Shown one piece after another: positions 1 through 11,590 of a stretch of 64,000 nucleotides of DNA. A model generated the notes under the pieces. That model was not told the origin of the DNA and did no database searches. It saw only the letters and a program-made list of their open reading frames with translations. Origin of the DNA: Hemicordylus capensis (taxonomy: Eukaryota; Chordata; Lepidosauria; Squamata; Cordylidae); contig NC_069659.1 in assembly GCF_027244095.1 (NCBI RefSeq), forward strand, positions 32,779,501-32,843,500, written 5' to 3'. The position numbers were made by a program, and so were the translations under genes. The stretch's first letter is position 1. Every line of letters begins with the position of its first letter.

Positions 1-67
1 GGGTTATAAACTATTCTCAAACAGCACAAGTGACAAAGAGATTCAGTCATACTGTTAAGCACTCTAC

Positions 68-1285
68 CAGGGGCGTAACTACCATTAGGCAGGGGGAGGC
101 AGTCGTCTCGGGGCCCCACTGCCTTGAGGGGCCCCCCAGAGACACCTCACATGACTCCCCATTGCCCCCTGCCCAGCCCCAAGACCCTTCAGCCACTTGC
201 GCTGTTTGCCCCCTCTCCTGCTTGTCGTCCTGGTCGGAAATCAAAGCAGCAGGCAAGCTGCTTTTCTCCCCGCCTCTCAGCTGATTGGTGGGTGGGCGGG
301 GCTTCCAGGGAGGCCTCCGTGTAGGCCTCAGTAAAGCCTGAATTCGAGTAGGCTGGAAAGCCCCAGGAAGAAGGCTGGCAGTCAGAGTGGCCACTACAGC
401 TCTCTGCAGCAGACCCTCCTCCCAGGCCAGACAGCTCAGCCTTTGCCAGGTAGAATATGAATTCCTTTTTGTGGTTACACTCCCCCCACCCCCTATATAG
501 GGATCTGCTTGCCATAGGGCTTTGATGTGGGGGGGGGGAGACTGAGAAGTCTCTGAATATTTAATTTAAAACTGATTGGAAAATTTGCTGGCTTAAAAAA
601 AACCCTCTAATAAGTACTATAAGTGGCTTGTTTCATGGCAGGAAATTACAAAAACTTCTGGAACAAATTTATTTATGTATTAATTAATTAATTCATTCAT
701 TCATTCATTCATAAATACACTTATGTTCAAGTTGTTTTGCAACCCAGGTCTGAGTGAGAACTGAGACATGAGTGAGAACTGTGATGCATGTGTTGTGCTT
801 TTATATTTTTCCCCCTTAGGGTAAATCTGGCCCACCTGTGAATGCAGCACCTCCATTCCAGAGGAGATGTGTGTTAAAGGGCTTTAAAAGCCTCTTGTGA
901 AAAACCTCCTGGAATCAAACTTTACTGAATTGGTTCAGAATTCTGAGAAAACAAACATAGGCTCACCCTGCATGGTTGAAAGTCTCCTTTGCTAATCTGC
1001 AGCAAGGGGCCCATTTTAATAATTAGTGTTTCTAGTGTCTTCTCATTTGCTCAATTTTGTACATCTGTTTTTTGTATGTTTTGCATGAGGACAGAAATGT
1101 GAGAATAAAAGTCCCCTGCTAACTGGGCAAAGAGGCACCTTTTTCTCTTTGTAAACCGCCCTGAGCCATTTTTGGAAGGGCGGTATAGAAATCAAATTAT
1201 TATTATTATTATTAAAAAATTTCTCGGCGGGGGGCCCATTTAAGAATCTTGTCTCAGGGCCCACTCCAACCTAGTTACGCCCCTG
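68..1285. mobile_element. Non-autonomous hAT-type DNA transposon, 1.2 kb
   Basis: The ends are a perfect 14-bp inverted repeat, CAGGGGCGTAACTA and TAGTTACGCCCCTG. They are flanked by an exact 8-bp duplication, CACTCTAC, at 60-67 and 1286-1293, which is diagnostic of the hAT superfamily. There is no transposase frame. The 3' part (about 1111-1216) carries an L2-tailed dispersed repeat inside the element. The same terminal sequence recurs in the element at 23559-23957. Confidence 0.88.
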
Positions 1286-1394
1286 CACTCTACTACAGGA
1301 TCTTACCACACTTAACTGAAACAATCTTGACAGACATTTTTGGCCACTATTTGAGTCTTGCCCACAGAAGTAGTAACTTAAGAGTTGTCTCTTG

Positions 1395-1610
1395 GTTCAG
1401 ATCAGATGCCTATCTAGTTGAACATCCTGATTCACAGTGGCCAGCCAGATGCCTCCTGGAAGCCCACAAACAGGACATTAAGGCAACAACCCTCAGCCAT
1501 CATTCCTCTCCAGCAACTAGCATTCAGAGGTCTATTACCTCTAAATCTGGAGGATCTAATGTAGCCATCATGACTAGCAGCCATTGTTAAACATGTCCTC
1601 CAGTTTAATT
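1395..1610 (-). mobile_element. Old CR1 LINE 3' end
   Basis: Read on the minus strand it resembles the 3' end of the young CR1 at 52.0-52.3 kb, for example the stretch corresponding to CAGTGGCC followed by CAGATGCC. It is diverged and truncated. Confidence 0.55.
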
Positions 1611-2028
1611 CATTCTCTGTCCTCCTGGAGGCAGCCTTTTATGTATTTGAAGGCAGTTACCAAGCCTTTTTCATCCCCTTCTTCATAAACACAGTTACTT
1701 CATGTTGTGCTTATTTATCATTCTGCAGATACTGAATAATTTTATTCTTGCTGTTCTACAGATACCTTTCAGCTTCTGCATGCCTTTATGCATGCCAAAG
1801 ATGAACATACTATTTTAGCAAGTGCTACAACAATGCTAACTAGACAAGAAGTGCCTTCTATTTTATTCACTAAGGCAAAAGATATCTGCTCTGCTCAGCT
1901 ATCAACACGACTCATTACAGTATGCCCATTTAAGTTAGCTATTAACCCACCCACCCCACCTTTTCTCTCCACCACTATCCTTTTCTGAAGCACTGCCATG
2001 AAACAGATATCCCACAAGAGGTATTTTG

Positions 2029-2575
2029 TAGAGATATGCAAGTCATTTCAAGCTTGAATATATTTGAGTTTGAAACAGGACATTTCAAGTGTTTTGTGCT
2101 CGAAACAAGACAACCTTAAAATAAAGGCCCTGTTTCAAGCTCTAAATTAACAACCCCATTTCGACTCAAAATGTTTCAAGCGCTTTCAGCGCCATTTTGA
2201 GGCCTGTGTTTCTGGGAAAGCTAGTCTACCAACTGGGGTTGGTGGGTATACCACTCCTCTGAGGTGGGCCAAGTCCAAGGCAGAGACCTGGTCTACCTGC
2301 CTCATGTAGTGAGTGGACCAGCCCTCCACCCTGGACTTAGTGGACAGACCAGTCATCCAAGGTGGGCCGACGGAATAAGTCCAGAGTGGAGGACTGGTCT
2401 ACCCTCCGACCCCAATCGGTAGACCACCTCTCCCCAGAAAAATAGGCCTCAAAATTGCACTCAAAGCACTTGAAATGTTGAGTGTCTCAAAGTTGATTCA
2501 TCAGAACAGCTGGCTTTGACCACTGTTTTGATGAATTGATTTGAGGAATTTGCTATTCATTTCGAGCTTGCAGGT
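2029..2575. repeat. Foldback element, hAT-like left end
   Basis: The left end TAGAGATATGCA resembles the TAGAGATG terminus of the hAT foldback at 51145. The interior is a large imperfect inverted repeat, with GCCATTTTGAGGCCTG near 2191 mirrored by AGGCCTCAAAATTGC near 2444. A matching right-hand terminus, TGCACATCCCTA, appears at about 3275-3286, so the original element may extend that far with a CR1 piece inside it. Boundaries are uncertain. Confidence 0.45.
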
Positions 2576-2745
2576 TTCTCTGGTAGGTTTCCTGCTTCTG
2601 GTGTATTTTTTAAAAAAATTGTTATTCCCCTTGATGCTTTTAACTAAATGCTCATCAAACTCTTTATGCCTCCCTTACTGTATCCTTGCATTTCTTCTGC
2701 CAGAGTTGTGTTCTTTTCTTATTCTCTATCATTTTTAACATTTAT
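2575..2745 (-). mobile_element. CR1 LINE ORF2 fragment
   Basis: The minus strand matches the region of CR1 ORF2 between the endonuclease and reverse transcriptase (KLWQKKCKVTIREAKREFEE in the young copy). The plus strand shows the corresponding TCCTGCTTCTGGTGTA and TTATTCCCCTTGATGCTTTT. Confidence 0.6.
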
Positions 2746-3423
2746 CTTTTTTTAAAAATTAAGGTTCATCTTTACCCAAGTTTTAAAAAGAAACTACACC
2801 AATCAATTAAGATATGATATTTCAGAGTTTTCATTTACATTTAAATGTGTGAACACACACAGGTCTCCTTAAAAAAGAAAAGCACTATTATTTAAGTATA
2901 GCATGACAAATATAAGGATATTAAAGAGTAGTTATATCACACAACAGAGTAAGACAATGAGACATTATGTTTGTGCATAAACAGTCATTCAGTTTTGGAA
3001 TAATAAATGCCAGGATAATGTACAGCCATATGTTACTGGAAATGATTTAAGAATAAGTTGCAGGATGATGGGGCAAAAGGAAGAGAGATCAAGGTTATTA
3101 TTAAGTTAGGTGAGTCATAAACAAGAACTGAAAATATCAATTTAGTATATCAAGTCAATCATGAGGTTTTTGGATGCTGGTATGATCAGATGGATGTTTG
3201 TTAATTTAAGTGCACCCTCCCCCACTCTTAAAGATAGATCTCACCACCCTCAAGCCTCCCCAACACAGTTCCGTGCACATCCCTACCATTTGGGTTTGGT
3301 TATTGGTTACACTCGTTGATGTTGAATCAGGATCTCTCAGGCTTAAATAGGTTGGAAGGGGGTCCATATGGTAGAAGCTGCTCCCAAGCTATGCCTGTAC
3401 TGGTCAAAGACCACAATAAAGTT

Positions 3424-3447
3424 TATCTATCTATCTATCTATCTATC
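3424..3447. repeat. (CTAT)n microsatellite
   Basis: About six CTAT units follow AATAAAGTTTAT, which looks like the A-rich tail of a retroposon. Confidence 0.8.
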
Positions 3448-3449
3448 CC

Positions 3450-4110
3450 AAGCTATGCCAGGCTGAGAGCACTTATTGCAGAGAGGCAGCCATTTGTCTT
3501 GTGCCCATCTCTATGCAGTACTGTGCACTTCCAGCACATGGGAGTGCTCCTTTACAGGAAGCAGAGCTCTGTACTGCCCCAGTGACAGCTGGGCCAGCAC
3601 GTGGAGCACAGTGGGATGTGTGCATGGGGAACATTGTGAGAGTTAGTAAAGGAAATCCTCTCATACTGGAAGCACATAACGCCGCAGAAATAGATGCAGT
3701 GTGAGCGGCCACCTCAGTGTAGTACCAGAAAAATGGTGCTGAGTATTCAGCTTCAGTTGAGCCAAATCACAGGTCTATTGGGCAATATCCAGACTAACTA
3801 GCCGTAAGTAAGGACCAATGGAGTCAGACAACTTAGTGTGGCTGCTACCCAATATCAGGCTTTGTAAAAGTACTTCTACTATTTTCTACCATTCTACCAT
3901 TTCTACCATTTGAATCCAAACCAGCTTAAATACAGGTGGAACACAAAATGGCTTTACATACTGACATGAACAAATACATTAAGTTTCTAACGTATGTAAG
4001 GCTTTACATATTTCAAGTTTCTGCAAGTTAGCAACCAAGCAAACATTTTTAAAAGAGAAACCAGAAACTAGATCTAAGCCCGAAAGCAATTTAAACAGTA
4101 TATACATATA
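3450..4110. other. No recognisable feature
   Basis: Plain AT-rich sequence. Short open frames here are not conserved proteins that I recognise, and no clear repeat was found. Confidence 0.5.
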
Positions 4111-4116
4111 ATAAGA

Positions 4117-4617
4117 AAGAATCCAATGATGCATTCCTTTTCTAAGTTCTGGAGTTGAAGAAGTCCAAATGTAAAATAACTGCTCTCCTGATGAATCGCC
4201 AGTTATGTTTCAGCCAAAATAAGGCCTTCTTCAGTGGCATTGCTTCCAAATTCAGGTTATGTTGGTACTAATTTCATTGTATCCACCATAAAATATATAC
4301 ATTCATATCGAAACCACAGGACTATAATTTCATTTCAAGTGAAAATGTTTAGGAATCATACTACTCATAGTGAGCCACTAATGATCCTTCGATCAGAAGT
4401 AAAATTCTTATGCTCTTATAGTAGCTCTCTAGATACAATCCTATTCCAACACTAAAGCTTAAACAACATTATTCCAGTTACTATGCCACTATAAGGCAGT
4501 TGCTACACCTTATTTTGACTGAAATGCATCTGGCGATTCATCAGGACAGCAATTATTTTACATCAGGAATTCTTCAACTCCAGAACGTACAACAGGAATG
4601 CACTACTGGATTCTTTA
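4117..4617. repeat. Foldback (inverted-repeat) element, 0.5 kb
   Basis: The outer 115 bases on each side are inverted copies. The left arm has GAATCCAATGATGCATTCC, TCTGGAGTTGAAGAA and CTGATGAATCGCCAG. The right arm has CTGGCGATTCATCAG, TTCTTCAACTCCAGA and GGAATGCACTACTGGATTC. There is no coding frame. It is probably a non-autonomous DNA transposon; no target duplication is obvious. Confidence 0.65.
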
Positions 4618-4619
4618 AG

Positions 4620-7225
4620 GAACTGACTGATACTAGGAGATCTGATTATGTCCTGGGCATGGACTAACTGCTGGGGAAATTGTGGAGTATACATATTTCC
4701 ACTTCTTACTTTCTGGTGATACTGGTTTTATTCTTGAACAAACAATCTTTTGTACACTTTATTATATTATGTTATAGGCACTGTAATTCTAAATTTTCTA
4801 TATATTTGGGTTCTTTTGTGTTTTGTCTAACTAAAAGCAAAGCCACTATAGGCAGGCAAAATTGTGAAACAATGTTCCTTCCATTTTTAAAAAATTTTTG
4901 TCAGTTGCAAGTTTAGACATAAACTGACTAGCAACAGCTTCCCTCAATTATCTACCCTGCAAAAGCTGAGATTTCCAATAAAGTTATAGACTGGTCCAGC
5001 TTCACAATAACATGTGTAGCATGAAGACATCTGTCCATATCACCTTAAGAGTTTAACAAAGTTGATCTATGAACATACTCAAACTCATCATTTATAAAAT
5101 TCCACAAGTTGTAGTCATTTCAACTATTTGTCTACAAAAATTCTAAGAACTTTGAAACTTTGTTTTATCTGTGTTTTTACATCCATACCAGCCAGAAGTC
5201 TCCACTTGTGACACCTAGTTTACATTGCTAGAAATGAGAAATAGCTCAGCTATCAGCCACCCCCAACATCTTAATGCCTTCAACAATTCAATGGCTATTC
5301 CTCCATCAAAACTTATCCAATATATAAGTGTATAGCAGCAGTAACAAAACATTACAAGGCAGCAAAAAGACTAAATTGACATTTATAGAACTGTTCTTGT
5401 TTCTGTTGTACACTTGTGCACACTTAAAGTACCAAACTAGAAACTTTGGTAGTTTAAAGTGCTGCACAAATGAATCTTCAAAATAATCTGTGACCCAGTA
5501 TAAGTAGAAAATAATTCACTTATGAATAAAGACAGACAAGTATATAAAGGCTATGTCACTTGACTGCCCATCAAGTTAATGACAATGCCTACTCCCCGCC
5601 CCCCTTGCCAGCTCTGAACCCTGGACTAGTCCAAACCAAGTTCTCTTAAATCAGTATTAGAACATATTTTAGATTCTTCTGTGTTAATCCTAAACAGAGT
5701 TGATAAAAATCCATTATTTTTAAAAGATAACAGATGGATTTTTAAAATTTAAATCAGATGTTTAAATTTTCTTAAAACAATGTGTAAGAAATTAATCTAG
5801 GCCCAAAATATTATGATGAACAGTAACCATATTCTATAAACATACTTTTTAACAGCAGTACATTTAGATGAGAAATAACAGACCTGATCAGTCCTATAGT
5901 GCAGGTGTTGCACACGCACACAAAATCAAGCCCTTACCCCTTTCTCTAAAAGTGCAAAGACAAAGGTGGTCATTGCAGGGAGGGTGGAGTAGATCTGAAG
6001 GAGGAGGAGTCGTCTGGATATCAATAAAAGGGACAGGGGAGAGGAAAAGAAAGTGAATCAAAACATTCATGCAATGCAGTCCTGAGAAAACGTATTCTGA
6101 ATATAAATTTCAGTGCTAAGGGCAGCAGTTCAAGAAATAAATGTTTCCTGATGAAATTTTAAAGCAAATCACACCAGTGAGCTGGTGGAAGTCAAACATT
6201 TGCATTTGGAGACCACTGAAGTGGTAATCCAGATTGACAGCAGTAGCCTCTTCTGCAGGTGTAGAGAAAAATTTCTCTTCCCCTAGACTAATTCATTCTG
6301 AATTGAGAAATAACTTGGGAACTGAAAAAGCAGGAAAGCTTGTCTCTCTTTTCCAGACTATGGACAAAGGTGAAGAAGTACCACCCAGTATTTTAAGTTC
6401 CTCATGTTGACTTGGCTGAAATTACTTTTTTTTTTTTAACTTAACGTTCATAATGAAGAGAGTTACAATTCAAAAATACACATGCTTGCGTTGTTTAAAA
6501 AACACTTGCTTGTTGAAGAGACAAACCAGAATGAACAAGCTTATTAGTACAATTTAAAAACCTGTTTGGTGATGATGGTGGTTCTCCTAGCACACAATTA
6601 CAAAAATATCCTCCAAATCCATGCTGAATTGAGTTGTAGCTGGTTCATCTCCCAATTTCTAAAAATGAAACCTACACCTATCTGAGTAGTGATTAATATG
6701 TATTAAGGTAATAGCAGACAATAAGAATGCACTTTTACTAGAAAATAATGATTAAACAGAATCTTCCTGACTAGTGATTTAAATCGTGATTTAAATCATT
6801 AAATCGAGTCTTCCAGAGAAGTGATCCTGGCCGAAAAACAGTTTTCAAGTTCTAGAACACCAACATCAATTTTTTAGATGTTCCAATTATTAGACATCTT
6901 GATTTTTATGACCTCCTCTTAAAATAAAATAAGAAGTCACTCTACAGAACCAAATCATCATTTGCATACATACCACATGCAATGTGGCAATAGACAGTCA
7001 CATTTACTACACTGACAAGATGAATCAGCAGAGCTTTTGAGGAGAGAAGTCCTGCATCATAAAACTTTTGAGAGTGCTAACATGCAGATGGGGGTAACAC
7101 ATTCTTAAACTGAACTCCAAAACAGTTTTTGATGGTCCCTCACCAAAGTGTCCTGGGTCAACTGTGTAACTATGGGATAAGATTACACAACCGCTTGTAT
7201 TATGGATTATCTGGTTAAAGCACAG
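4620..7225. other. AT-rich stretch with little recognisable content
   Basis: No exon is recognised. From about 5696 to 6812 the ends carry runs related to AAATCC and GATTTAAATC (a doubled GATTTAAATC at 6776-6804), which suggests an old DNA element with AT-rich termini. If the CpG island at 10 kb is the RDX promoter, this is RDX intron 1. Confidence 0.35.
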
Positions 7226-7234
7226 GAAGTAGAG

Positions 7235-7905
7235 GATGGGAATAGGCAAGAGACTGGAAAAAATCCAACAAAACAGCCAGTATCATATGCCTTCATATAA
7301 ATTATGGTTTGGCTACTCTGGAATACTGTGTAAAGCTGAAATAGTCTATCTGTTTTTAAAAAGCACTGAAAAGGATACAAAAACAGCTAATATGCTCAGG
7401 AGTTGCATACTTCTGAAGAAAAAGAGCTAAAGCATTTGAGGTTTTATAGTTTAGAACAAAAGATCCCACAGACACATTATAGAAGATTATACTCTAGCTC
7501 CGAGGTCTTTATTGTAAGGCCAGTGGTGGCCCCCCATCAAAAGTGCAGCTCCCTGACTATTGAGCCTGAGAGAAGCTTTGGCTAAAGCTTTTGGCCATGC
7601 AGAGGTGACCATTCCCTCTATGCAGTGATGCACTTTGCTCAACACTGTCACAAGATGGAGTAATGGCTTCAGAAGAGTACTAGACAAATTGTTCTAACCA
7701 CAATTATTTGGCTATAAGAACTAAATGGAAACTCCTTTTCAGACACGATCTCTCTGAACATCAGTTGCTGGATAACAAACAACAGGGAAGGGGATGTTGC
7801 CTCCATATGCTACTTGTAGGCTTCCCAAAGCATTTGGCTGGCCACTGTTGGAAACAGGATGCTGGATTTGATGGATTCTTGGCCCTATTCAGCAGGACTC
7901 TTAAC
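7235..7905 (+). mobile_element. Old CR1 LINE 3' region
   Basis: The order of landmarks matches the CR1 3' end: a diverged GAATACTGTGTA reverse-transcriptase tail, TTTATAGTTTAGAACAAAAG, then TTGGCTGGCCACTG, GGAAACAGGATGCTGG and GATTCTTGGCCCTATTCAGC near 7890. It is much more diverged than the copies at 15.98, 18.5 and 47-52 kb, so it is older, and 7500-7640 is not clearly CR1. Confidence 0.6.
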
Positions 7906-7919
7906 AGTAAGGGTATTAA

Positions 7920-9400
7920 TATTGCAGTCCTGCACACTTAGAGGCTGCTTAAATCCCACTGAAGTCAACAAGACTTAAGCAGTTTGCATGCAGGATTGCA
8001 GCCAAAGACTGCATGCCAAGTTTGTTTAGTTTACTTAGAAACTTGCCGCTATTAAGAAGATTTGCATAACACACTAATTCAATCGTTTATAATAGGACTA
8101 TTCAGGGCTATTGTGCACATTATGTAAATCAACAACTTAAAAAACTAAACAGTACTAAAATGTAGATTTGTTTTCAACAATAGACAGCATCACATTCTTT
8201 GGATCTGTTGCATATGAGGTAATTCTTTATTATTTGTCCATTCTGACTGCTTTCATCATACACACATGATTAGCAAATGGTACCCACGCATATTAATAGC
8301 TAAAATGCTGTTTGTGTTGAATTCTTCAGAACTGCACAGGATTTCACACACTATGCCTTGACTTATCAAGTACACATACACATCCCAAATAAGACATAAA
8401 ACAATTCTAACTGTAATACTCCCAATTATCCTGGGTTCTGTTCTTCTGAGATCGATTTCAAGCTGACGGACTCTCTGCCTTCTTCCAGGGCCCTCATTTT
8501 AATCCAGCAAAATAAAAGATAATAAAGCAATAAAGTCATTTCTTGCCAGAATACCCTAGCAGTCACAACCTCCTCTGCCACTCATCGGCAGCTTTTCCAG
8601 ACTTTCCCCCTCCTAAGACTGTGAAGCATAGGAGACCGGGCAGAAGTCTGGCAGCTGCTCACATGAGGAACGTGTTAACAATGTACTTGTCCCCATTTCC
8701 AACAAGTAGCTAAACTGCATCACAGAGATATGTTGGGTTCAGTTTCCCTCTCCTTCCCTGTTAGCAGCACTAGTACACAATGCAGAGGAAGGGGAAATAA
8801 CCAACATCACAAGCCATTTACTAAATCCACTTAATCCTCATAATTTTAAGTTTCCTCCCAAGTCAAATTTGCTTAGGACTGGGCTGCTTGAGGAGTAATA
8901 GGTTAACTGTTAATAAAAATTCCTTACTCAAAAGAGTCATTGCTCAATCCATATGCACGTTTACTCAGAAGCAAACCTCACTGGGTCTGATGAGATCTGC
9001 TCCCCAAAAAGCATGCTTAGAATTACAAGCCTGGGAGAATTACATGCCTCAAACAGAACTTTCTTCCAAGTAAACATGCAAGCTGTTAGCAGCTAATCAC
9101 ATTAACTAGTCAATAATTCCCTTTGTACGGGGGTGGTATTTACTTCTGAGTAAACTTGCTTAGGGTTGCAGCCTTCTTCGAGACCACACCGTTTCACCTT
9201 CTAGCAACTAAGGAACTCGCGAATCTCAAAGCTTTCGTTTGGGCTCTTGTCCACAAAGCCTATGCTCCAAAAAGCTTCAATATCCAAGGTGCCACAAGAC
9301 AACAAGAGTGGTTTGTTAGATTTGCATACCACTTCTCGGCCACTTTAAAGCACAAGTTACATCCTGCATCTCCCCACCACCACTCCTTAACCCTCCTTAT
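7920..9400. other. Intergenic or intronic DNA with short dispersed repeats
   Basis: Fragments such as TTGCAGTCCTGCACACTTA, CCACTGAAGTCAACAAGACTT and ACTTCTGAGTAAACTTGCTT belong to a repeat I recall as common in reptile genomes (similar pieces at 10.72-10.91 and 30.64-30.71 kb). No gene is seen. Confidence 0.4.
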
Positions 9401-9422
9401 GTCCGATTGAGTTCGTAAATCT

Positions 9423-9453
9423 CTTACGACGATAATTTACTTGGAAACGGAGG
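9423..9453 (+). repeat. 31-bp segment duplicated at 11360-11390 (copy 1)
   Basis: The segment contains GATAATTTACTTGGAAACGG. A copy differing at one position lies 1.9 kb to the right, on the other side of the CpG island, in the same orientation. It matches no repeat family I know. Confidence 0.85.
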
Positions 9454-9542
9454 CAGGCAGGCGGGCGGGGCGGGGCGGGGGGGGGAGAGGGAATGTAAAC
9501 AGAGAGTAGCCTGCATCTTCTTAAGAGCCTATAATTCTCATA

Positions 9543-9566
9543 TCACACACACACACACACACACAC
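9543..9566. repeat. (CA)n microsatellite
   Basis: About twelve CA units at the left shoulder of the CpG island. Confidence 0.9.
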
Positions 9567-10050
9567 GCTTCGTGCCATCGGCTGCCTGAAGCAACGGTAT
9601 ACTCGTGGCAGCCCTGCCTGCCTCGGGGACCAGGCAGGGAGAGAAAGAGCCGGGAAAGCAGCAGCAGCAGCAACTTGCTGCGAAGAGGAGACAGGATGGG
9701 ACGGAGGGTCCCCGCGGAAGGAAAACACCGGCGGGGGGGGAGGAAGAGGAGCAGCGAGAAGGACCGTCAAGAGAGGGAGGGGGGGAGGGGGGAGGAGCAG
9801 CCCTGGGGAGGAGGGGGGTCGAAGGGAAGGAGGCGAGAGGTTTCCCTCCACCACAAGGACAGGTAGAATATTAAAAAATAAAAGCGCGAGCGCCGCCGCC
9901 GCCTCCATCCTTCCTCGCCCAGCTTGCGCAGGAGCCTGGACTTTCTTTCCCGGGCGCCTCGAGACTCAGAGCAAGCGCCGAGGGAAGGGCAAGGCGAGCC
10001 GGGGCCTGGCGGCGGCACACTCAACACCCCGCGCAAGGCTTCCGCCTCAC

Positions 10051-10345
10051 CTGGCTGGGCTGAGGCGCCCGGCGGCGAGCTGCGGTCGACTGCCGCCGTC
10101 CCCTCCCAGCAGCCAACTCTGGTCCGGCAGAGGTGCGGGGGGGGGGGGGCTGGTTTGGCTCAACCGCCGCCGACCGCGCGCGCAGCCCACTCCGTAGGAG
10201 GCGCTGCGGGGCTTCTCCCAGGCGCCGCGCGCTCTCGCTCGTCGGCTCTTCAGGGCTTGTTGACGGCGGCGGTGGTGCTGCTGCGCCGCTGGTCCTGCAG
10301 CAGGAGTAGTCGCGCAAAGCGGCAGCGCCGCGTCCGCTGACAGGT
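10051..10345 (-). other. Candidate noncoding first exon on the minus strand (RDX 5' UTR?)
   Basis: On the minus strand the island reads CCCAGCCAG followed by GTGAGG, a good splice donor at 10050/10051. A leftward transcript starting near the YY1/NRF1 cluster would give an exon of about 300 bases with no conserved reading frame. This fits a noncoding first exon of RDX, but the start is a guess and RDX coding exons are not in the window. Confidence 0.3.
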
Positions 10346-10348
10346 CCG

Positions 10349-10363
10349 CAATATGGCGGCCGC
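10349..10363 (+). promoter_or_regulatory. YY1-type site
   Basis: CAATATGGCGGCCGCC matches the AANATGGCGGC motif that YY1 binds just downstream of many TATA-less start sites. In that class the motif usually lies on the sense strand, so it hints at a rightward transcript as well as the leftward one proposed for the island. Confidence 0.55.
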
Positions 10364-10416
10364 CGTGGAGATTTCCCTCCCTATCAGAGTGGTGGGCGCC
10401 TCCGTTTCCTCAGCGG

Positions 10417-10445
10417 GCATGCGCGGTGGTCGCGGGAGCATGCGC
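10417..10445. promoter_or_regulatory. Pair of NRF1-type sites
   Basis: GCATGCGC occurs at 10417-10424 and again at 10438-10445, 21 bases apart. Each matches the core of the NRF1 palindrome, which is common in bidirectional CpG-island promoters. Confidence 0.5.
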
Positions 10446-10595
10446 GTTTAGGGCGTTTGAAGCGGCTGCCCTTAACAGGCCGCGGTGAGCGCGGCGGGGG
10501 GGGCATCCAGCAAGAAGCGGGGGAGGTGGGCCGCCTTGTTAACCGCGGCGGGGTTGGTAGGAAGGTCGTCGGGGGGTGGAAACGAAGCCTGGGAG

Positions 10596-10603
10596 TCACG
10601 TGA
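10596..10603. promoter_or_regulatory. Palindromic E-box TCACGTGA
   Basis: The CACGTG core with T and A flanks is the preferred site of USF and TFE3/TFEB-type bHLH-ZIP factors. It lies at the right edge of the CpG island. Confidence 0.45.
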
Positions 10604-11359
10604 GTGAAAGGGCGGTGGGTCTTTGCTAGGAAAGGTGTGGGAGAAAAGAAGCAAGCGGAAAGGGCAGAAGAGAAGACTACTCTTCGCGTAAGGGTGCAAG
10701 GCGCGCTTACTTGGTAGTGGCAAAGCAAACCCCATTGAAAACTGACTTATTTTTGAGTAAAGATGGATTAGTTCAAACTTTAAGGCTGAAATCCTAGGAG
10801 GGTTCATTTTGAAGTCCCTCTGTATTCAGGAGATGCATTCACTGACTGGTCAGTGTTTGCCTCGCACACAGAGCGGACTTATTTCTGAATACACACATGC
10901 TTGGGATTGCGCTGTAAGGGTGGAGGAGCCCCAATTGGGGAGAAGCTGCATAGAATTCAATAGTCGGACTTACTTTGATTAAGGATAGGAGCGGGTTGTA
11001 CGATGATGCGCACAATCCCACTTTGCATCATCGTGTCCTAGAAGAATCGGTGGATTAAAGGCTAGGAGGAATTTCAAATAGCACACAATCTTTTCCCGGA
11101 AAAACCAACGTGCCGTCACCACCAGCACTGCACAAACGTAGCAACGAGTCGAACTCACATGTGTCAAAAAAGAAATAATGAGTGCAGTCCCAGCAGCGCG
11201 ATTCTAAAGCTAGCGTTCCGTTTCCAGTCCTTCCTTTCTTCCCTGCAGTTCCTGCGCAGATGAAATCTTGAAGTCAAATGCCAAAACTTCTTAACTTCAG
11301 GTCCTCCTCATGATCCCTCTCACAGCCATAATGATTTCTTTGCAGAGTCTTACACTAAC

Positions 11360-11390
11360 CTTACAACGATAATTTACTTGGAAACGGAGG
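11360..11390 (+). repeat. 31-bp segment duplicated from 9423-9453 (copy 2)
   Basis: Thirty of 31 bases match the copy at 9423. This copy ends at the first bases of a 5S-headed SINE, so the duplication may have arisen with that insertion (template switching or repair). Confidence 0.85.
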
Positions 11391-11590
11391 AGAGCTGGTC
11401 TTGTGATAGCAAGTCCTCTTAGCCAAGCAGGGGCCGCCCTGGATGCATATGAATGGGAGACTACACTGTGAGCACTGTAAGATATTCCCCTCAGAGGATG
11501 GAGTCGCTCTGGGAAGAGCATCTAGGTTCCAAGTTCCCTCTCTGGCATCTCCAAGTCAAGATAGGGCTGAGAGAGATTCCCACCTGCAAC
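11388..11590 (+). mobile_element. 5S rRNA-headed SINE, 3'-truncated
   Basis: It starts GAGAGCTGGTCTTGTG. The next part, TTAGCCAAGCAGGGGC then GAATGGGAGAC and GAGCACTGTAAG, follows the 3' half of 5S rRNA (AAGCTAAGCAGGGTC, GGATGGGAGAC, GGGTGCTGTAGG). The body agrees with the fuller copy at 31047 but the CR1-like tail is missing. Confidence 0.8.

Larger units (their letters stand above)
9440..10640. promoter_or_regulatory. Orphan CpG-island promoter, possibly the RDX promoter
   Basis: About 1.2 kb of very GC- and CpG-rich DNA sits in an AT-rich region. It contains GC-box-like runs, a YY1-type AATATGGCGGCCGCC, two GCATGCGC (NRF1-type) sites and a TCACGTGA E-box, all typical of housekeeping promoters. 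No coding exon of a known protein is visible. In other amniotes RDX lies upstream of FDX1 and is transcribed away from it, with a noncoding first exon. That order would make this the RDX promoter firing leftward, but it is inference from conserved gene order. Confidence 0.6.

Noticed and set aside
10353-10451. 32-codon frame MAAAVEISLPIRVV... in the CpG island as a gene start
   Set aside because: The ATG sits in a YY1 motif, the frame is short, there is no donor within it, and it matches no protein I know.
9543-10810. Several overlapping frames of 60-138 aa in the CpG island
   Set aside because: Open frames are expected in GC-rich DNA with few stops. None has a known motif, and frames on both strands overlap.
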